64,000 nucleotides of DNA from Streptomyces sp. NBC_00582 (lineage in GTDB: Bacteria > Actinomycetota > Actinomycetes > Streptomycetales > Streptomycetaceae). Where the stretch lies: positions 1,426,001 to 1,490,000 of the forward strand of contig NZ_CP107772.1 in the NCBI RefSeq assembly GCF_036345155.1. Direction: 5' to 3'. Position 1 is the first letter of the stretch. Each line of letters starts with the position of its first letter. Positions 18,075 to 26,169 of the stretch are shown piece by piece. Both the position numbers and the translations under genes were made by a program. The notes under the pieces are model-generated. The model ran no database searches. It was not told the DNA's origin and worked only from the letters and a program-made list of their open reading frames with translations.

Positions 18075-18102
18075 GGAAACCAACCACCCGTTCGATTCGT
18101 AT
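18075..18102 (+). promoter_or_regulatory. Possible ECF-type promoter for the RiPP pair
   Basis: GGAAACC (18075-18081) and CGTAT (18098-18102) are 16 bases apart, resembling the GGAAC / CGT pattern of extracytoplasmic-function sigma factors. They lie 92 bases before the precursor start. This is a weak match by eye only. Confidence 0.25.
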
Positions 18103-18194
18103 AAGTGACTGAAGGTCGCACGTAATGCAGCGGGCCCGAGTGACGTCGCACAGCGGCACCGCTTGATCGAGGCAGTACCGACGAGGGAGAGAAC

Positions 18195-18386
18195 ATGCAA
18201 CCGTTCGCGCTCAACTACGCACGCCCTGCGGCGGAGTTGGAGTTCGCAACTCCGTACGCCTATGACCCCGGACTGCAGTTGAACGTACTCCTCGACGGCC
18301 GTGTCGCCGCTCGTGACCACGCCCTGCTCAGAGAACTGGGGACCACCACCTCCACCGCGGGTTCCAAGACCCACTTCGACGACTGA
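18195..18386 (+). CDS. tgmA: ATP-grasp-modified RiPP precursor peptide
   Basis: 63 residues, ATG 18195 with GAGGGAGAGAAC in front. The leader begins MQPFALNYARP and runs to about residue 48; the probable core is the C-terminus TTTSTAGSKTHFDD (50-63), rich in Thr/Ser plus one Lys, ending in two Asp. This layout fits a graspetide-type peptide, in which an ATP-grasp enzyme joins side-chain hydroxyls or Lys to Asp/Glu. With only two acidic residues in the core, at most two links are possible there. The maturase follows 16 bases downstream. Family: putative ATP-grasp-modified RiPP; product not known to me. Confidence 0.88.
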   Translation: MQPFALNYARPAAELEFATPYAYDPGLQLNVLLDGRVAARDHALLRELGTTTSTAGSKTHFDD

Positions 18387-18402
18387 GCACGGGCCGCGCA
18401 AG

Positions 18403-19389
18403 ATGACCGTGCTCATCCTGACCTGCGAAGAGGACGTCACGGCGGACATGGTGGTCGTGCACCTGAACGCCGCGGGCGTCCCGGTCGTCCGGCTCGATCC
18501 GGCCGATCTGACCAGCACCGTCGCCCTGTCGGGCGAGTACGTCCACGGTGCGTTCCGGGGTCATCTGTCCTCGGCCGGCCGGCTGGTGAGCCTGGACGGA
18601 CTGCGGTCCGTGTGGGTGCGCCGGCCGGGCGTCGCGGCGGCGCGGGCGGCCCAGCCGTCCGCATGGCTCACGGAAGAGGCCTCGCAGGCCCTCTACGGCA
18701 TGCTCCGGGGCACCGGCGTGCGCTGGATGAACCATCCGGACGCGTCCGTGCGCGCCCGGCACAAGCCGTGGCAGCTGCGGCTCGCGCAGCGCAGCGGGCT
18801 GCCCGTGCCCGCGACCCTCATCACGACCTTCCCGCAGGCGGCGCGGGATTTCGCGGAGCGCTACCCGGACCTGGTGGTCAAGCCGGTGTCCGGGGCGCAT
18901 CCGCAGGACCCGCCGCGCGCGGTCCCCACCACCAGGGTGCCGCCCGGCGCCGACTTCGCGGCCGTGGCCTACGGTCCGACGCTGCTGCAGCGCCGGGTGG
19001 CCAAGCGGGCCGACATCCGGCTGACCGCGGTGGGCGAGCGGATCCTCGCCGCCCGCAAGGACACGGCCCCGGGCGCCGACCCGGACGTGGTGGACGTGCG
19101 GTACGCGCCCTCCACCACGCCGTGGCGCCCCGCCGACGTACCGCCCCGGCTCGCCGACGCCGTACGGACGTATCTGCGCGAGGCGGAACTGGCCTACGGC
19201 GCCTTCGACTTCGCGGAGGACGCCGACGGCACCTGGTGGTTCCTGGAGTGCAACCAGTCCGGGCAGTTCGGCTTCGTGGAGGTGGACACCGGTCAGCCGA
19301 TCGCGCGCACCATAGCGGAGTGGCTGGCCGGCCCCGCCCCGATACCGGGCCCCCGGTCCGCCGACCGGTGCGGCTCGGCGGCCTCCTGA
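18403..19389 (+). CDS. tgmB: ATP-grasp ribosomal peptide maturase
   Basis: 328 residues from ATG 18403. The pre-ATP-grasp part (1-95) has VLILTCEEDVTADMVVVHL. The ATP-grasp fold follows with the hinge lysine region DLVVKPVSG and the metal-binding end GAFDFAEDADGTWWFLECN, QSGQFGF, the signature of the SAV_5884-type peptide maturases. It would activate the Asp side chains of the peptide at 18195-18386 by phosphorylation and form the ester or amide links. The third gene often present in such loci, an isoaspartate-type methyltransferase (tgmC), is not here; the next gene is on the other strand. Confidence 0.9.
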   Translation: MTVLILTCEEDVTADMVVVHLNAAGVPVVRLDPADLTSTVALSGEYVHGAFRGHLSSAGRLVSLDGLRSVWVRRPGVAAARAAQPSAWLTEEASQALYGMLRGTGVRWMNHPDASVRARHKPWQLRLAQRSGLPVPATLITTFPQAARDFAERYPDLVVKPVSGAHPQDPPRAVPTTRVPPGADFAAVAYGPTLLQRRVAKRADIRLTAVGERILAARKDTAPGADPDVVDVRYAPSTTPWRPADVPPRLADAVRTYLREAELAYGAFDFAEDADGTWWFLECNQSGQFGFVEVDTGQPIARTIAEWLAGPAPIPGPRSADRCGSAAS

Positions 19390-19397
19390 GCGGACGC

Positions 19398-19436
19398 GGC
19401 GCGGCCGGGACCCCGGGCGGGGGTCCCGGCCGCGCC
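19398..19436. terminator. Perfect 17-bp bidirectional terminator
   Basis: Stem 19398-19414 pairs exactly with 19420-19436, five-base loop GGGCG. It starts 9 bases after the maturase stop and ends 10 bases before the stop of the convergent DUF5133 gene, so it should end both transcripts and isolates the RiPP pair. Confidence 0.85.
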
Positions 19437-19445
19437 GGTCACCGC

Positions 19446-19679
19446 TCAGACGGCGAGCGACAACCCCTCGCCGGCCGCCGCACCCCGCGAGGCGAGGAGG
19501 GCGTCCGCCGCGGCGAGCGCCTCCTCCACGTCGGACGTGCCCATCAGGACACAGAGCGTGTAGGTCACGTCACGCAGTTCCCGGGCCGTCTCCGGCCGCT
19601 CCCGCTCCGCCTGAGCGATCCTCAGCGTCGCGTACCGGGTCAGCAACGTCCTGGCGACCTTGGGGTCCGGAACGATCAC
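19446..19679 (-). CDS. DUF5133 small protein
   Basis: 77 residues from GTG 19679 with GAGAGGGG upstream. Sequence IVPDPKVARTLLTRYATLR, TARELRDVTYTLCVLMGT and EEALAAADALL matches the small helical DUF5133 family of Streptomyces. Function unknown. No membrane segment. The 190-bp gap to the divergent PucR gene holds no further ORF I can support. Confidence 0.8.
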   Translation of the reverse strand: MIVPDPKVARTLLTRYATLRIAQAERERPETARELRDVTYTLCVLMGTSDVEEALAAADALLASRGAAAGEGLSLAV

Positions 19680-19869
19680 GAGCGCCCCTCTCTTCGGTTG
19701 TTGCGCTGCGTGTGCCCGGACCTGGGCGAGTCATGCGCACGAGGCACACACGTCACCCTCCGGGGGCACGATCGCGCCACGCGGGTTCGTGCCGTACGTA
19801 ACGCGGGTGCGCACACAGAGTCACGCGGGTCGCACGCTCGGACACGTGAACGACGAGGAGGACACCCGG

Positions 19870-21489
19870 ATGGACGAGGCGCCCCCGGCCGCCGTGACGC
19901 TCCGCTCCCTGTTGGCCTTCGAGGACGGTGACGCGCTGCGCCTGCTGTGCGCGCCCGACGCTCCCGACACCGCGGTCCGGCGGATCGCGGTCGGCCTGGA
20001 CGATCTGAGCCCGGGCCAGGAGGGTGCCCTGCTGCTGGCCGTGGGGGCGCCGCCGGACGCCGGGACCGTCCGGGAGGCCGCCCGGCGGGGTGCGGTCGCC
20101 GTCGTGCTGGGCGCGGCGGACGAGCGGCTCGTGCCGGTGGCCCGCGGGGCGGGCGTCGCGCTGCTGGTCCGCGCCGAGGGCACCGACTGGGCGGAGACCG
20201 CGGCGCTGCTGCGCTCGGCGCTGTCGTACGCCGGCGTCGGCCGCGACGCCGGGGAGCCGCCGCACGGCCCGCAGGCCGCGTCCTCGCTGGCGGTGCTGGC
20301 GGCGCGCGTCGCGGCATACGTGAAGGGCTCGATCACCGTCGAGGACACCCGGTTGCGGGTCCTCGCCCACTCGGCGACCGGGGACGGCGCGGACGCCCTG
20401 CGCCGCACGGTGATCCTCGGCGGGCGGGTGCCGGACTGGCGGGTGGCCGAGCTGCGCCGCAGCGGCCTGCTGCGTGCCCTGTGGACCTCGCCCGACGTCA
20501 TCCACCGGCCCGCCGACGGTGACAGTCCCGAACGGCTGGTGGTCGCCGTGCGCAGCGGCCGGGAGGTGCTCGGGTCGATCTGGGCGGCCGCGGACGGGGG
20601 AGCCCTGGCCCCGGACGCCGCCCGCCATCTGCGCACGGCCGCCGCCCTCGCCGCTCCCCTGCTGGTGCGCGAGCGGCTGCGGGAGAGCGGCACGGCACAC
20701 CGCCGGGAGACCGCGCTGCGCGGTCTGCTGCACGGCCTCGGGGACCGCCGTACGCACGCCTGGTCGCTGGGGCTGTCCCCGGACGCGCCCTGCGCGGTGG
20801 TGGTGGCCGAACGGCGGTCCGCCGGACCGGCCGACGACCGGTCCCTGGACCTGCTGGTCCTGGAGATGTCGGCGCACCGCCCCGGCACCGGTGTCCTGCG
20901 CGAGGGCGACCGGCTGGCGCTGCTGCTCACCGGGGAGGGCACCGCGGGGGACCATGAGCGGACCGTACGGTCCGTGGCGCGAGACCTGGACGCGGCCCTG
21001 TCCTCGCTGCCGGACGCGGGAGCGGTGTGGCTGGGCGTCGGCCCGGTCGTGCCGCCGGAGCGGGCCGCCGCCTCGCACGAGCGGGCCGTGCTGGTCGTGC
21101 GGGCGCTGCGGGAGCGGGAGGCGCGGGCGCTGGCGGCGGGGCGGCCCCGGCCGGCCCGGTTCTCGGACGCGGCCGGGGTCGGCGCGTCGCTGGAGGTGCT
21201 GCGGGTCCTGGACGCGGCCCGACCGGTGTGGGAGTCGGGCGAGGGGCCGGTGCCCGAGCTGGTCCGCTCGGACCTGGCCTCGGGCGGGGAGCTGCTGCGG
21301 ACGCTGGCGGTGTGGTTCGAGGCGGGGCACGACGTCCGGGAGGCGGCCCGTCGGCTCCTCGTGCATCCCAACACCCTGCGCTACCGGCTGGGCCGGGTCG
21401 GGGAGCGGTACGGCGTGGACCTGGACGATCCCGACACCCGGCTGCTGCTCGCCCTCGCGGTCCGGCTGGCGGTTCCGCCCCCGGGCTGA
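19870..21489 (+). CDS. PucR-family regulator
   Basis: 539 residues from ATG 19870, preceded by GAGGAGGACACCCGG; an in-frame GTG at 19846 lacks a ribosome site. The N-terminal PucR-type domain (1-130) has LRSLLAFEDGDALRLL. The middle (140-400) is GGDEF-like/GAF-like. The C-terminal HTH_30 is clear: LLRTLAVWFEAGHDVREAARRL then HPNTLRYRLGRV. Relatives regulate purine or amino-compound catabolism. It precedes the PLP enzyme at 21605 by 115 bases on the same strand and may control it. Confidence 0.88.
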   Translation: MDEAPPAAVTLRSLLAFEDGDALRLLCAPDAPDTAVRRIAVGLDDLSPGQEGALLLAVGAPPDAGTVREAARRGAVAVVLGAADERLVPVARGAGVALLVRAEGTDWAETAALLRSALSYAGVGRDAGEPPHGPQAASSLAVLAARVAAYVKGSITVEDTRLRVLAHSATGDGADALRRTVILGGRVPDWRVAELRRSGLLRALWTSPDVIHRPADGDSPERLVVAVRSGREVLGSIWAAADGGALAPDAARHLRTAAALAAPLLVRERLRESGTAHRRETALRGLLHGLGDRRTHAWSLGLSPDAPCAVVVAERRSAGPADDRSLDLLVLEMSAHRPGTGVLREGDRLALLLTGEGTAGDHERTVRSVARDLDAALSSLPDAGAVWLGVGPVVPPERAAASHERAVLVVRALREREARALAAGRPRPARFSDAAGVGASLEVLRVLDAARPVWESGEGPVPELVRSDLASGGELLRTLAVWFEAGHDVREAARRLLVHPNTLRYRLGRVGERYGVDLDDPDTRLLLALAVRLAVPPPG

Positions 21490-21604
21490 GCCTGTCCGGG
21501 GACACAAGGGTTCCGGTTGTCTTCGTGCGGGGCTCCAAAGACGCGGGGCCCCCGCGGGGGCGAACCTGGAGGTGTCCCGCCCCTGATGCGAAGGAGACCC
21601 GGAC

Positions 21605-22939
21605 GTGTCGTTCTCCACCGACAAGGTCGCGCTCGCCGTACGGCAGGCCGTCGCCGACGGACTGCTCACGGAGGACCGGCCCGTGGCCGGCTTCCTCGAC
21701 GTCCGGGGGATCCGCGAGAGCGTCGCCGCGCTGCACGAGGCGTTCGCGGGCGTGCCGGACGTGCTGCACGCCTTCGCGGCCAAGGCCTGCCCCCTGGTGC
21801 CGGTGCTGCGGCTGCTCGCCGACGCGGGGATGGGCTGCGAGGTGGCGAGCCCCGGTGAGCTTCGGCTGGCGCTGGACGCGGGCTTCGCACCGGCGCGGAT
21901 CGTGCTGGACTCGCCCGCCAAGACCCGCGGGGAGATCCGCGAGGCGCTGGAGCTGGGCGTGGCGCTGAACGCGGACAACCTCGCCGAGCTCGACCGGATC
22001 GACGCACTGCGCCCCGACGACTGCCGTTCCGTGCTCGGGCTGCGGGTCAATCCCCAGGTCGGCAGTGGCTCGATCGGCGCGATGAGCACCGCGACCGCCC
22101 ACTCCAAGTTCGGGGTGGCCCTGCGGGACGCGGGGGCCCGGGAGCGGGTCGTCGAGGCGTACGTACGGCGGCCGTGGCTGACCCGGCTGCACGCGCACGT
22201 CGGTTCGCAGGGCTGCCCGCTGCCGCTGATCGCGCAGGGGCTCGCGGAGCTGCACCGGCTCGCCGAGGAGATCAACGCCCGCGTGGGCCGCCGCCAGGTC
22301 ACCAGTCTCGACCTGGGCGGCGGGCTGCCGGTGAACTTCACCGACGACTGCGTCACGCCGACCCACGCCGCGTACGTGGCCGCGCTCACCGCCGTGGAGC
22401 CGGCCCTGCTGGACGGCCGCTACCGGCTGGTGACCGAGTTCGGCCGCTCCCTGCTCGCCAAGAACGGGGTCACGGCCGCGCTCGTCGAGTACGTCAAGGA
22501 GGCGGGCGGCCGCCGGATCGCCCTCACCCACGCCGGTGCCCAGGTGGCGACCCGGACGGTGTTCATGCCGGAGTCCTGGCCGCTGCGGGTCACCGCGTAC
22601 GGTCCGGACGGCACGCCCCGGCGGGGCCCGCTGGTGCCGTACGACGTCGCCGGTCCGCTCTGCTTCGCCGGGGACGTGGTCGCGCACGAACACCCGCTGC
22701 CCGAGCTCGCCGAGGGCGATCTGCTGGCCCTGCACGACACCGGCGCGTACTACTTCTCGGCGCCCTGGGCGTACAACAGCCTGCCGCGGCCCGCCGTGTA
22801 CGGGTGCCTGTTCGAGGACGACGGCGTCACGTTCGCCACGGTCCGCCCCGCCCAGTCGCCGCGCGAGATCTCCCTGGAGAACGGCCTGGACCGGGCGGAC
22901 GCCCTGCTGACGGGGTTCTCCGCGCCCTCGCTGCGCTGA
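21605..22939 (+). CDS. Fold-type III PLP enzyme (decarboxylase-like)
   Basis: 444 residues from GTG 21605 with GAAGGAGACCCGGAC. TIM barrel with PLP lysine in AFAAKACPLVPVLRLL (about residue 60), HVGSQGCPLPL and the phosphate loop SLDLGGGLPVNF, then the beta domain ending AYYFSAPWAYNSLPRP. This is the diaminopimelate/ornithine decarboxylase family. The usual CESGD motif reads LCFAGD here: the cysteine and aspartate remain but the substrate-contacting glutamate is lost, so it is probably not a meso-diaminopimelate decarboxylase. Substrate unknown. Confidence 0.87.
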   Translation: MSFSTDKVALAVRQAVADGLLTEDRPVAGFLDVRGIRESVAALHEAFAGVPDVLHAFAAKACPLVPVLRLLADAGMGCEVASPGELRLALDAGFAPARIVLDSPAKTRGEIREALELGVALNADNLAELDRIDALRPDDCRSVLGLRVNPQVGSGSIGAMSTATAHSKFGVALRDAGARERVVEAYVRRPWLTRLHAHVGSQGCPLPLIAQGLAELHRLAEEINARVGRRQVTSLDLGGGLPVNFTDDCVTPTHAAYVAALTAVEPALLDGRYRLVTEFGRSLLAKNGVTAALVEYVKEAGGRRIALTHAGAQVATRTVFMPESWPLRVTAYGPDGTPRRGPLVPYDVAGPLCFAGDVVAHEHPLPELAEGDLLALHDTGAYYFSAPWAYNSLPRPAVYGCLFEDDGVTFATVRPAQSPREISLENGLDRADALLTGFSAPSLR

Positions 22940-22991
22940 ACCGGGGGGTGTCCCCGGCGCGGACCGGTGTGCGAAGCTCGCCCGTGTTCGC

Positions 22992-23045
22992 GTGCGCTCG
23001 TCACGCCACGTGCTCGCGTCACAGCAGGTGCTCCGGTCACAGCAG
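22992..23045 (+). repeat. Three 18-bp tandem units before the oxidoreductase
   Basis: Units 22992-23009, 23010-23027 and 23028-23045; the last two differ at a few bases (GTGCTCGCGTCACAGCAG and GTGCTCCGGTCACAGCAG), the first is more diverged. They end 15 bases before the ATG at 23061 and are in frame with it, so a GTG start at 22992 would add hexapeptides like VLASQQ VLRSQQ. Confidence 0.8.
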
Positions 23046-23060
23046 GGGAGATTCAGCGGT

Positions 23061-23960
23061 ATGCGCATCGGTCTGCTCGGTACCGGCCCGTGGGCCGGGA
23101 TGGTGTACGGCCCCGTCCTCGCCTCGCACGAGGGCCTCGACCTCACCGGAATCTGGGGCCGCCGCCCCGAGGCCGCCAAGGAACTGGCCGACCGTCATGG
23201 CACCCGTGCCTACGACGACGTCGACGCGCTCCTGGCGGACGTGGACGCGGTCGCCGTGGCGCTGCCGCCGGACGTCCAGGCCGACCTGGCGGTCCGGGCC
23301 GCGCGGGCGGGCCGGCACCTCCTGCTGGACAAGCCGGTCGCCACGACGCCGGCCGGCGCGCGGGCGGTGGCCGCGGCGGCCGAGGAGGCGGGGGTCGCCT
23401 CGGTCGTCTTCTTCACCACCCGGTACCTGACCGAGACCGCCGACTGGATATCCGCGCAGGCGGAGGCCGGGGGCTGGTTCACCGGGCACGCCCGGTGGCT
23501 GGGCTCGGTGTTCGCCGAGGACGGCGACAGTCCGTTCGCCACGCCCTGGCGGCGGGCCAAGGGCGCCCTGTGGGACGTGGGCCCGCACGCCCTGTCGGTG
23601 CTGCTGCCGGTCCTCGGCGACGTGCGGCGGGTGACCGCCGCCGGACCCGGCCCCCGGGACACCGTCCACCTGGTCCTGGAGCACACCGGCGGCGCCTCCA
23701 GCACGGTCACGCTCAGCCTGACGGCCCCGCCCGCCGCGTCGGGGGCGACCGTCGAGCTGTACGGCGACGGCGGGACCGTACGCCTCCCCGAACCCACCGG
23801 CAGCGCCGCCGACGCCCTGTCCCGGGCCGCGGACGAGCTCCTCGCCTCGGCCGCGAACGGGCAGGCGCACCCGTGCGACGCCGCGTTCGGGGTGCGGGTC
23901 ACCGAGATCCTCGCCGACGCCGAGGCGCTGCTGGCCCCGGGCGCCGGCGAGCCGCGCTGA
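23061..23960 (+). CDS. Gfo/Idh/MocA-type oxidoreductase
   Basis: 299 residues from ATG 23061 with GGGGAG 10 bases upstream. N-terminal Rossmann fold RIGLLGTGPWAGMVYGPVL, then the family signature LLDKPVATTPAGARAV with its catalytic-lysine EKP-type motif (here DKP), and a C-terminal dimer domain with WRRAKGALWDVGPHALS, containing the usual D..H pair. NAD(P)-dependent oxidation of a sugar or inositol-like substrate is likely. The stop codon and that of the convergent GNAT gene lie in one TGATCA with no gap. Confidence 0.9.
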   Translation: MRIGLLGTGPWAGMVYGPVLASHEGLDLTGIWGRRPEAAKELADRHGTRAYDDVDALLADVDAVAVALPPDVQADLAVRAARAGRHLLLDKPVATTPAGARAVAAAAEEAGVASVVFFTTRYLTETADWISAQAEAGGWFTGHARWLGSVFAEDGDSPFATPWRRAKGALWDVGPHALSVLLPVLGDVRRVTAAGPGPRDTVHLVLEHTGGASSTVTLSLTAPPAASGATVELYGDGGTVRLPEPTGSAADALSRAADELLASAANGQAHPCDAAFGVRVTEILADAEALLAPGAGEPR

Positions 23961-24848
23961 TCAGCTCGGTGCGAAGTTCGCCCGCTCCCGTACGACCGGG
24001 TAGCCGGCCCGGGTGAAGTGGGCGGCCATCGGGAAGTTGCCCTGGTCGGTGGCGGCGGCGATGAACTCCGCGCCCCGTTCGACGAGATGGTGGGTGCACT
24101 CGGCGAGCAGGTCGTAGGCGTAGCCGTGGCCGCGGTGCTCCGGCAGGACGCCGATGAAGCCGACGCAGGGGCCGGAGGGGTTGTGGGCCGGGATGTGGAT
24201 CCCGGCCAGGTCGCCCTCGGGGGTGCGGGCGACCTGCCACCACTCGCGCGGGGACGGGCACCAGCGGAAGAAGTCCAGCTCCTCCTGGGCGGCCTGGTCG
24301 AGTCCGCCCTCCGCGACGGCCTTGCGGGCGTGGGCGTCGAGGGTGACGGAGTGGATGCGGCGCAGCGCGTCGAAGAACACCGCGTCGTCGGGTTCGGGCG
24401 CGAAGGTCAGCCGGCCGGGACGCTCGGGCAGTCCGCACGACGGGGTCCAGCGGTAGACGAAGCGCTCCACGAGCAGGGTCTGGCCGGCGGCACGGGCGGC
24501 GGCGTGGCGGGTCTCGGCGGCGGCCCGCAGGGCCGGGTCCTCGCGCCAGCCGCCGGGCAGGACCAGTTCCAGACCGACCTGCCAGGGTGCGGTGCGCAGG
24601 AGTTCGGCGCCCGCCTCCTCCTCGCCGTCGGCGAAGTCGAACCACTCGACGGTGAGCGGTTCGGTGTCGTCGGGCCCGCCCCACCAGGCGGCGCGGGCGA
24701 CGACCCGTCCGTCGCGCAGGGCGACCCGCTTCCAGTGCGGCCGGTAGGTGGCGTTGCGGAACGCCTCGGCGTTGCCCAGCGGGTCGGGCAGGGTGTCGAA
24801 CAGATGGGCGTCGCGCTCGTCGAGCGCGCGGATGACCAGATCGGTCAA
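23961..24848 (-). CDS. GNAT family N-acetyltransferase
   Basis: 295 residues from TTG 24848 with CGGAGGAATCCC in front. The C-terminal half carries the acetyl-CoA fold: GFIGVLPEHRGHGYAYDLL is the motif A pyrophosphate loop, followed by AAATDQGNFPMAAHFTRAGY. The N-terminal half looks like a second, degenerate GNAT-like domain (WKRVALRDGRVVARAAW), as in tandem GNAT proteins. Substrate unknown. A very small ORF with a strong ribosome site lies 55 bases upstream. Confidence 0.88.
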   Translation of the reverse strand: MTDLVIRALDERDAHLFDTLPDPLGNAEAFRNATYRPHWKRVALRDGRVVARAAWWGGPDDTEPLTVEWFDFADGEEEAGAELLRTAPWQVGLELVLPGGWREDPALRAAAETRHAAARAAGQTLLVERFVYRWTPSCGLPERPGRLTFAPEPDDAVFFDALRRIHSVTLDAHARKAVAEGGLDQAAQEELDFFRWCPSPREWWQVARTPEGDLAGIHIPAHNPSGPCVGFIGVLPEHRGHGYAYDLLAECTHHLVERGAEFIAAATDQGNFPMAAHFTRAGYPVVRERANFAPS

Positions 24849-24903
24849 GGGATTCCTCCGGGAGGCGAATGACGTGAGGCGCTCCCGGGCGTCGGACGAG
24901 GGG

Positions 24904-24960
24904 TCAGACGCGGCACGCCGGGGTCACGGAACGGGAGCGCGGGATGCGTGAGAGCTTCAT
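24904..24960 (-). CDS. Possible 18-residue leader peptide upstream of the GNAT gene
   Basis: ATG at 24960, peptide MKLSRIPRSRSVTPACRV, stop at 24904. A GGAAGGAGG ribosome site sits 9 bases before the ATG, far better than that of many genes here. It ends 55 bases before the GNAT start on the same strand, as translated leader peptides do. The Arg/Ser-rich peptide with one late cysteine resembles the small Streptomyces leader peptides only in size; no known family recognised. The 55 bases after it could form alternative structures. Confidence 0.5.
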   Translation of the reverse strand: MKLSRIPRSRSVTPACRV

Positions 24961-25065
24961 CGGCGCTCGCCTCCTTCCGTGGTGTCCGGGCGTGCGGTCA
25001 CACCGTAGAAGATCGTCCGCCGGGGCGTCCACCTCTTTTCCCGGCGTGCGCATGCCGGTGGCGGG

Positions 25066-26169
25066 GTGGAGCGTGGTGGTGTGGCAGGAGTGGACGGGGA
25101 GCGGCGGGGCTGGCTGCGGGGCGCGCCGCCGCCGCGCTGGGTGCGGGCGCTGCCGATCGCGCTGATCACGGCCGTGTGCGTCGCCACCCTGGTCAGTCCC
25201 GACCCCCTGGACATCGGCTTCCTGCTCGGCGCGATCCCGCCCCTCGCGGTCCTGTCGTACGGGCCGGTGGCGACCGCCGTGCTGGGCGCGGTCGTGGTGG
25301 TCATGCTGAACGTACCGGCGTTCCGGCTGGACGATCCGGGGCAGACGGACCTGCTGACGATCTGTTTCGTCGCCGTGCTGAGTGTGTTCGTGGCGTTCGT
25401 GCGCAGCCGCCGGGACGTGCAGCTGGACGTGGAGCGCACCATCGCGGAGGCGGCGCAGCAGGCCGTGGTGCCGGCGGTGCCGGAGCGGGTGGGACGGGTG
25501 CGCTGCGCGGGCCTGTACCGGGCGGCCGAGCGCGGGACGCTGGTCGGCGGCGACTTCTTCGACGTACGGGACAGCGCGCACGGGGTGCGGGCGGTGCTGG
25601 GCGACGTACAGGGGCACGGGCTGGCGGCGATCGCGACGGTGGCGTCCCTGATGGGGGCGTTCCGGGAGGCGGTGCTCGACCAGCCGTCGCTGGAGGCGGT
25701 GGCGGCCCGGCTGGACCGGCGGCTGGCGGTGGACTCGGCGCGGGTGCCGCACGCGGAGCTGTTCGCGACGGCGGTGCTGCTGGAGTTCACGCCGGGCGCG
25801 GACGCCGTACGGGTGGTGGTGTGCGGGCATCCGCCGCCGGTGCTGCTGCGCGACGGTACGGCGACGGAGGTGGCGGTCACCCCGGGGGCGCCGCTGGGCC
25901 TGGACCTGCCGGACGCGCCCCGGCCCGGTGGGCTCCTGCTGCCGCTGTGCGCCGGTGACCGGCTGTTCCTCGCCTCGGACGGGGTGTGGGAGGCGAGGAA
26001 CACCGCGGACGTGTTCTATCCGCTGACCGACCGGCTCCCCGGCCTCACCGCGGGCGCGGACCCGGCGACGACGGCCGTGCGGGTCTGGGCCGATGTCCTA
26101 CGGCACTCCCCCGCCGTCCGCGACGACGTCACGATGCTCGTCCTCGCGCCCTGGAGTCCGGACCGGTGA
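25066..26169 (+). CDS. Membrane PP2C (SpoIIE-type) phosphatase
   Basis: 367 residues from GTG 25066 (GTG 25081 also possible). Three or four membrane helices at about 28-125 ([52 protein letters not shown]), then the PP2C domain with [33 protein letters not shown] and [11 protein letters not shown] short linker without PAS or GAF. Active-site aspartates are present. Its 3' end overlaps the convergent MMPL gene by 41 bases. Confidence 0.92.
   Translation: MERGGVAGVDGERRGWLRGAPPPRWVRALPIALITAVCVATLVSPDPLDIGFLLGAIPPLAVLSYGPVATAVLGAVVVVMLNVPAFRLDDPGQTDLLTICFVAVLSVFVAFVRSRRDVQLDVERTIAEAAQQAVVPAVPERVGRVRCAGLYRAAERGTLVGGDFFDVRDSAHGVRAVLGDVQGHGLAAIATVASLMGAFREAVLDQPSLEAVAARLDRRLAVDSARVPHAELFATAVLLEFTPGADAVRVVVCGHPPPVLLRDGTATEVAVTPGAPLGLDLPDAPRPGGLLLPLCAGDRLFLASDGVWEARNTADVFYPLTDRLPGLTAGADPATTAVRVWADVLRHSPAVRDDVTMLVLAPWSPDR

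Noticed and set aside
17991..18194. Possible small ORF (about 17917-18108) before the RiPP precursor.
   Set aside because: No ribosome site, overlaps the DUF1232 gene, unusual composition.
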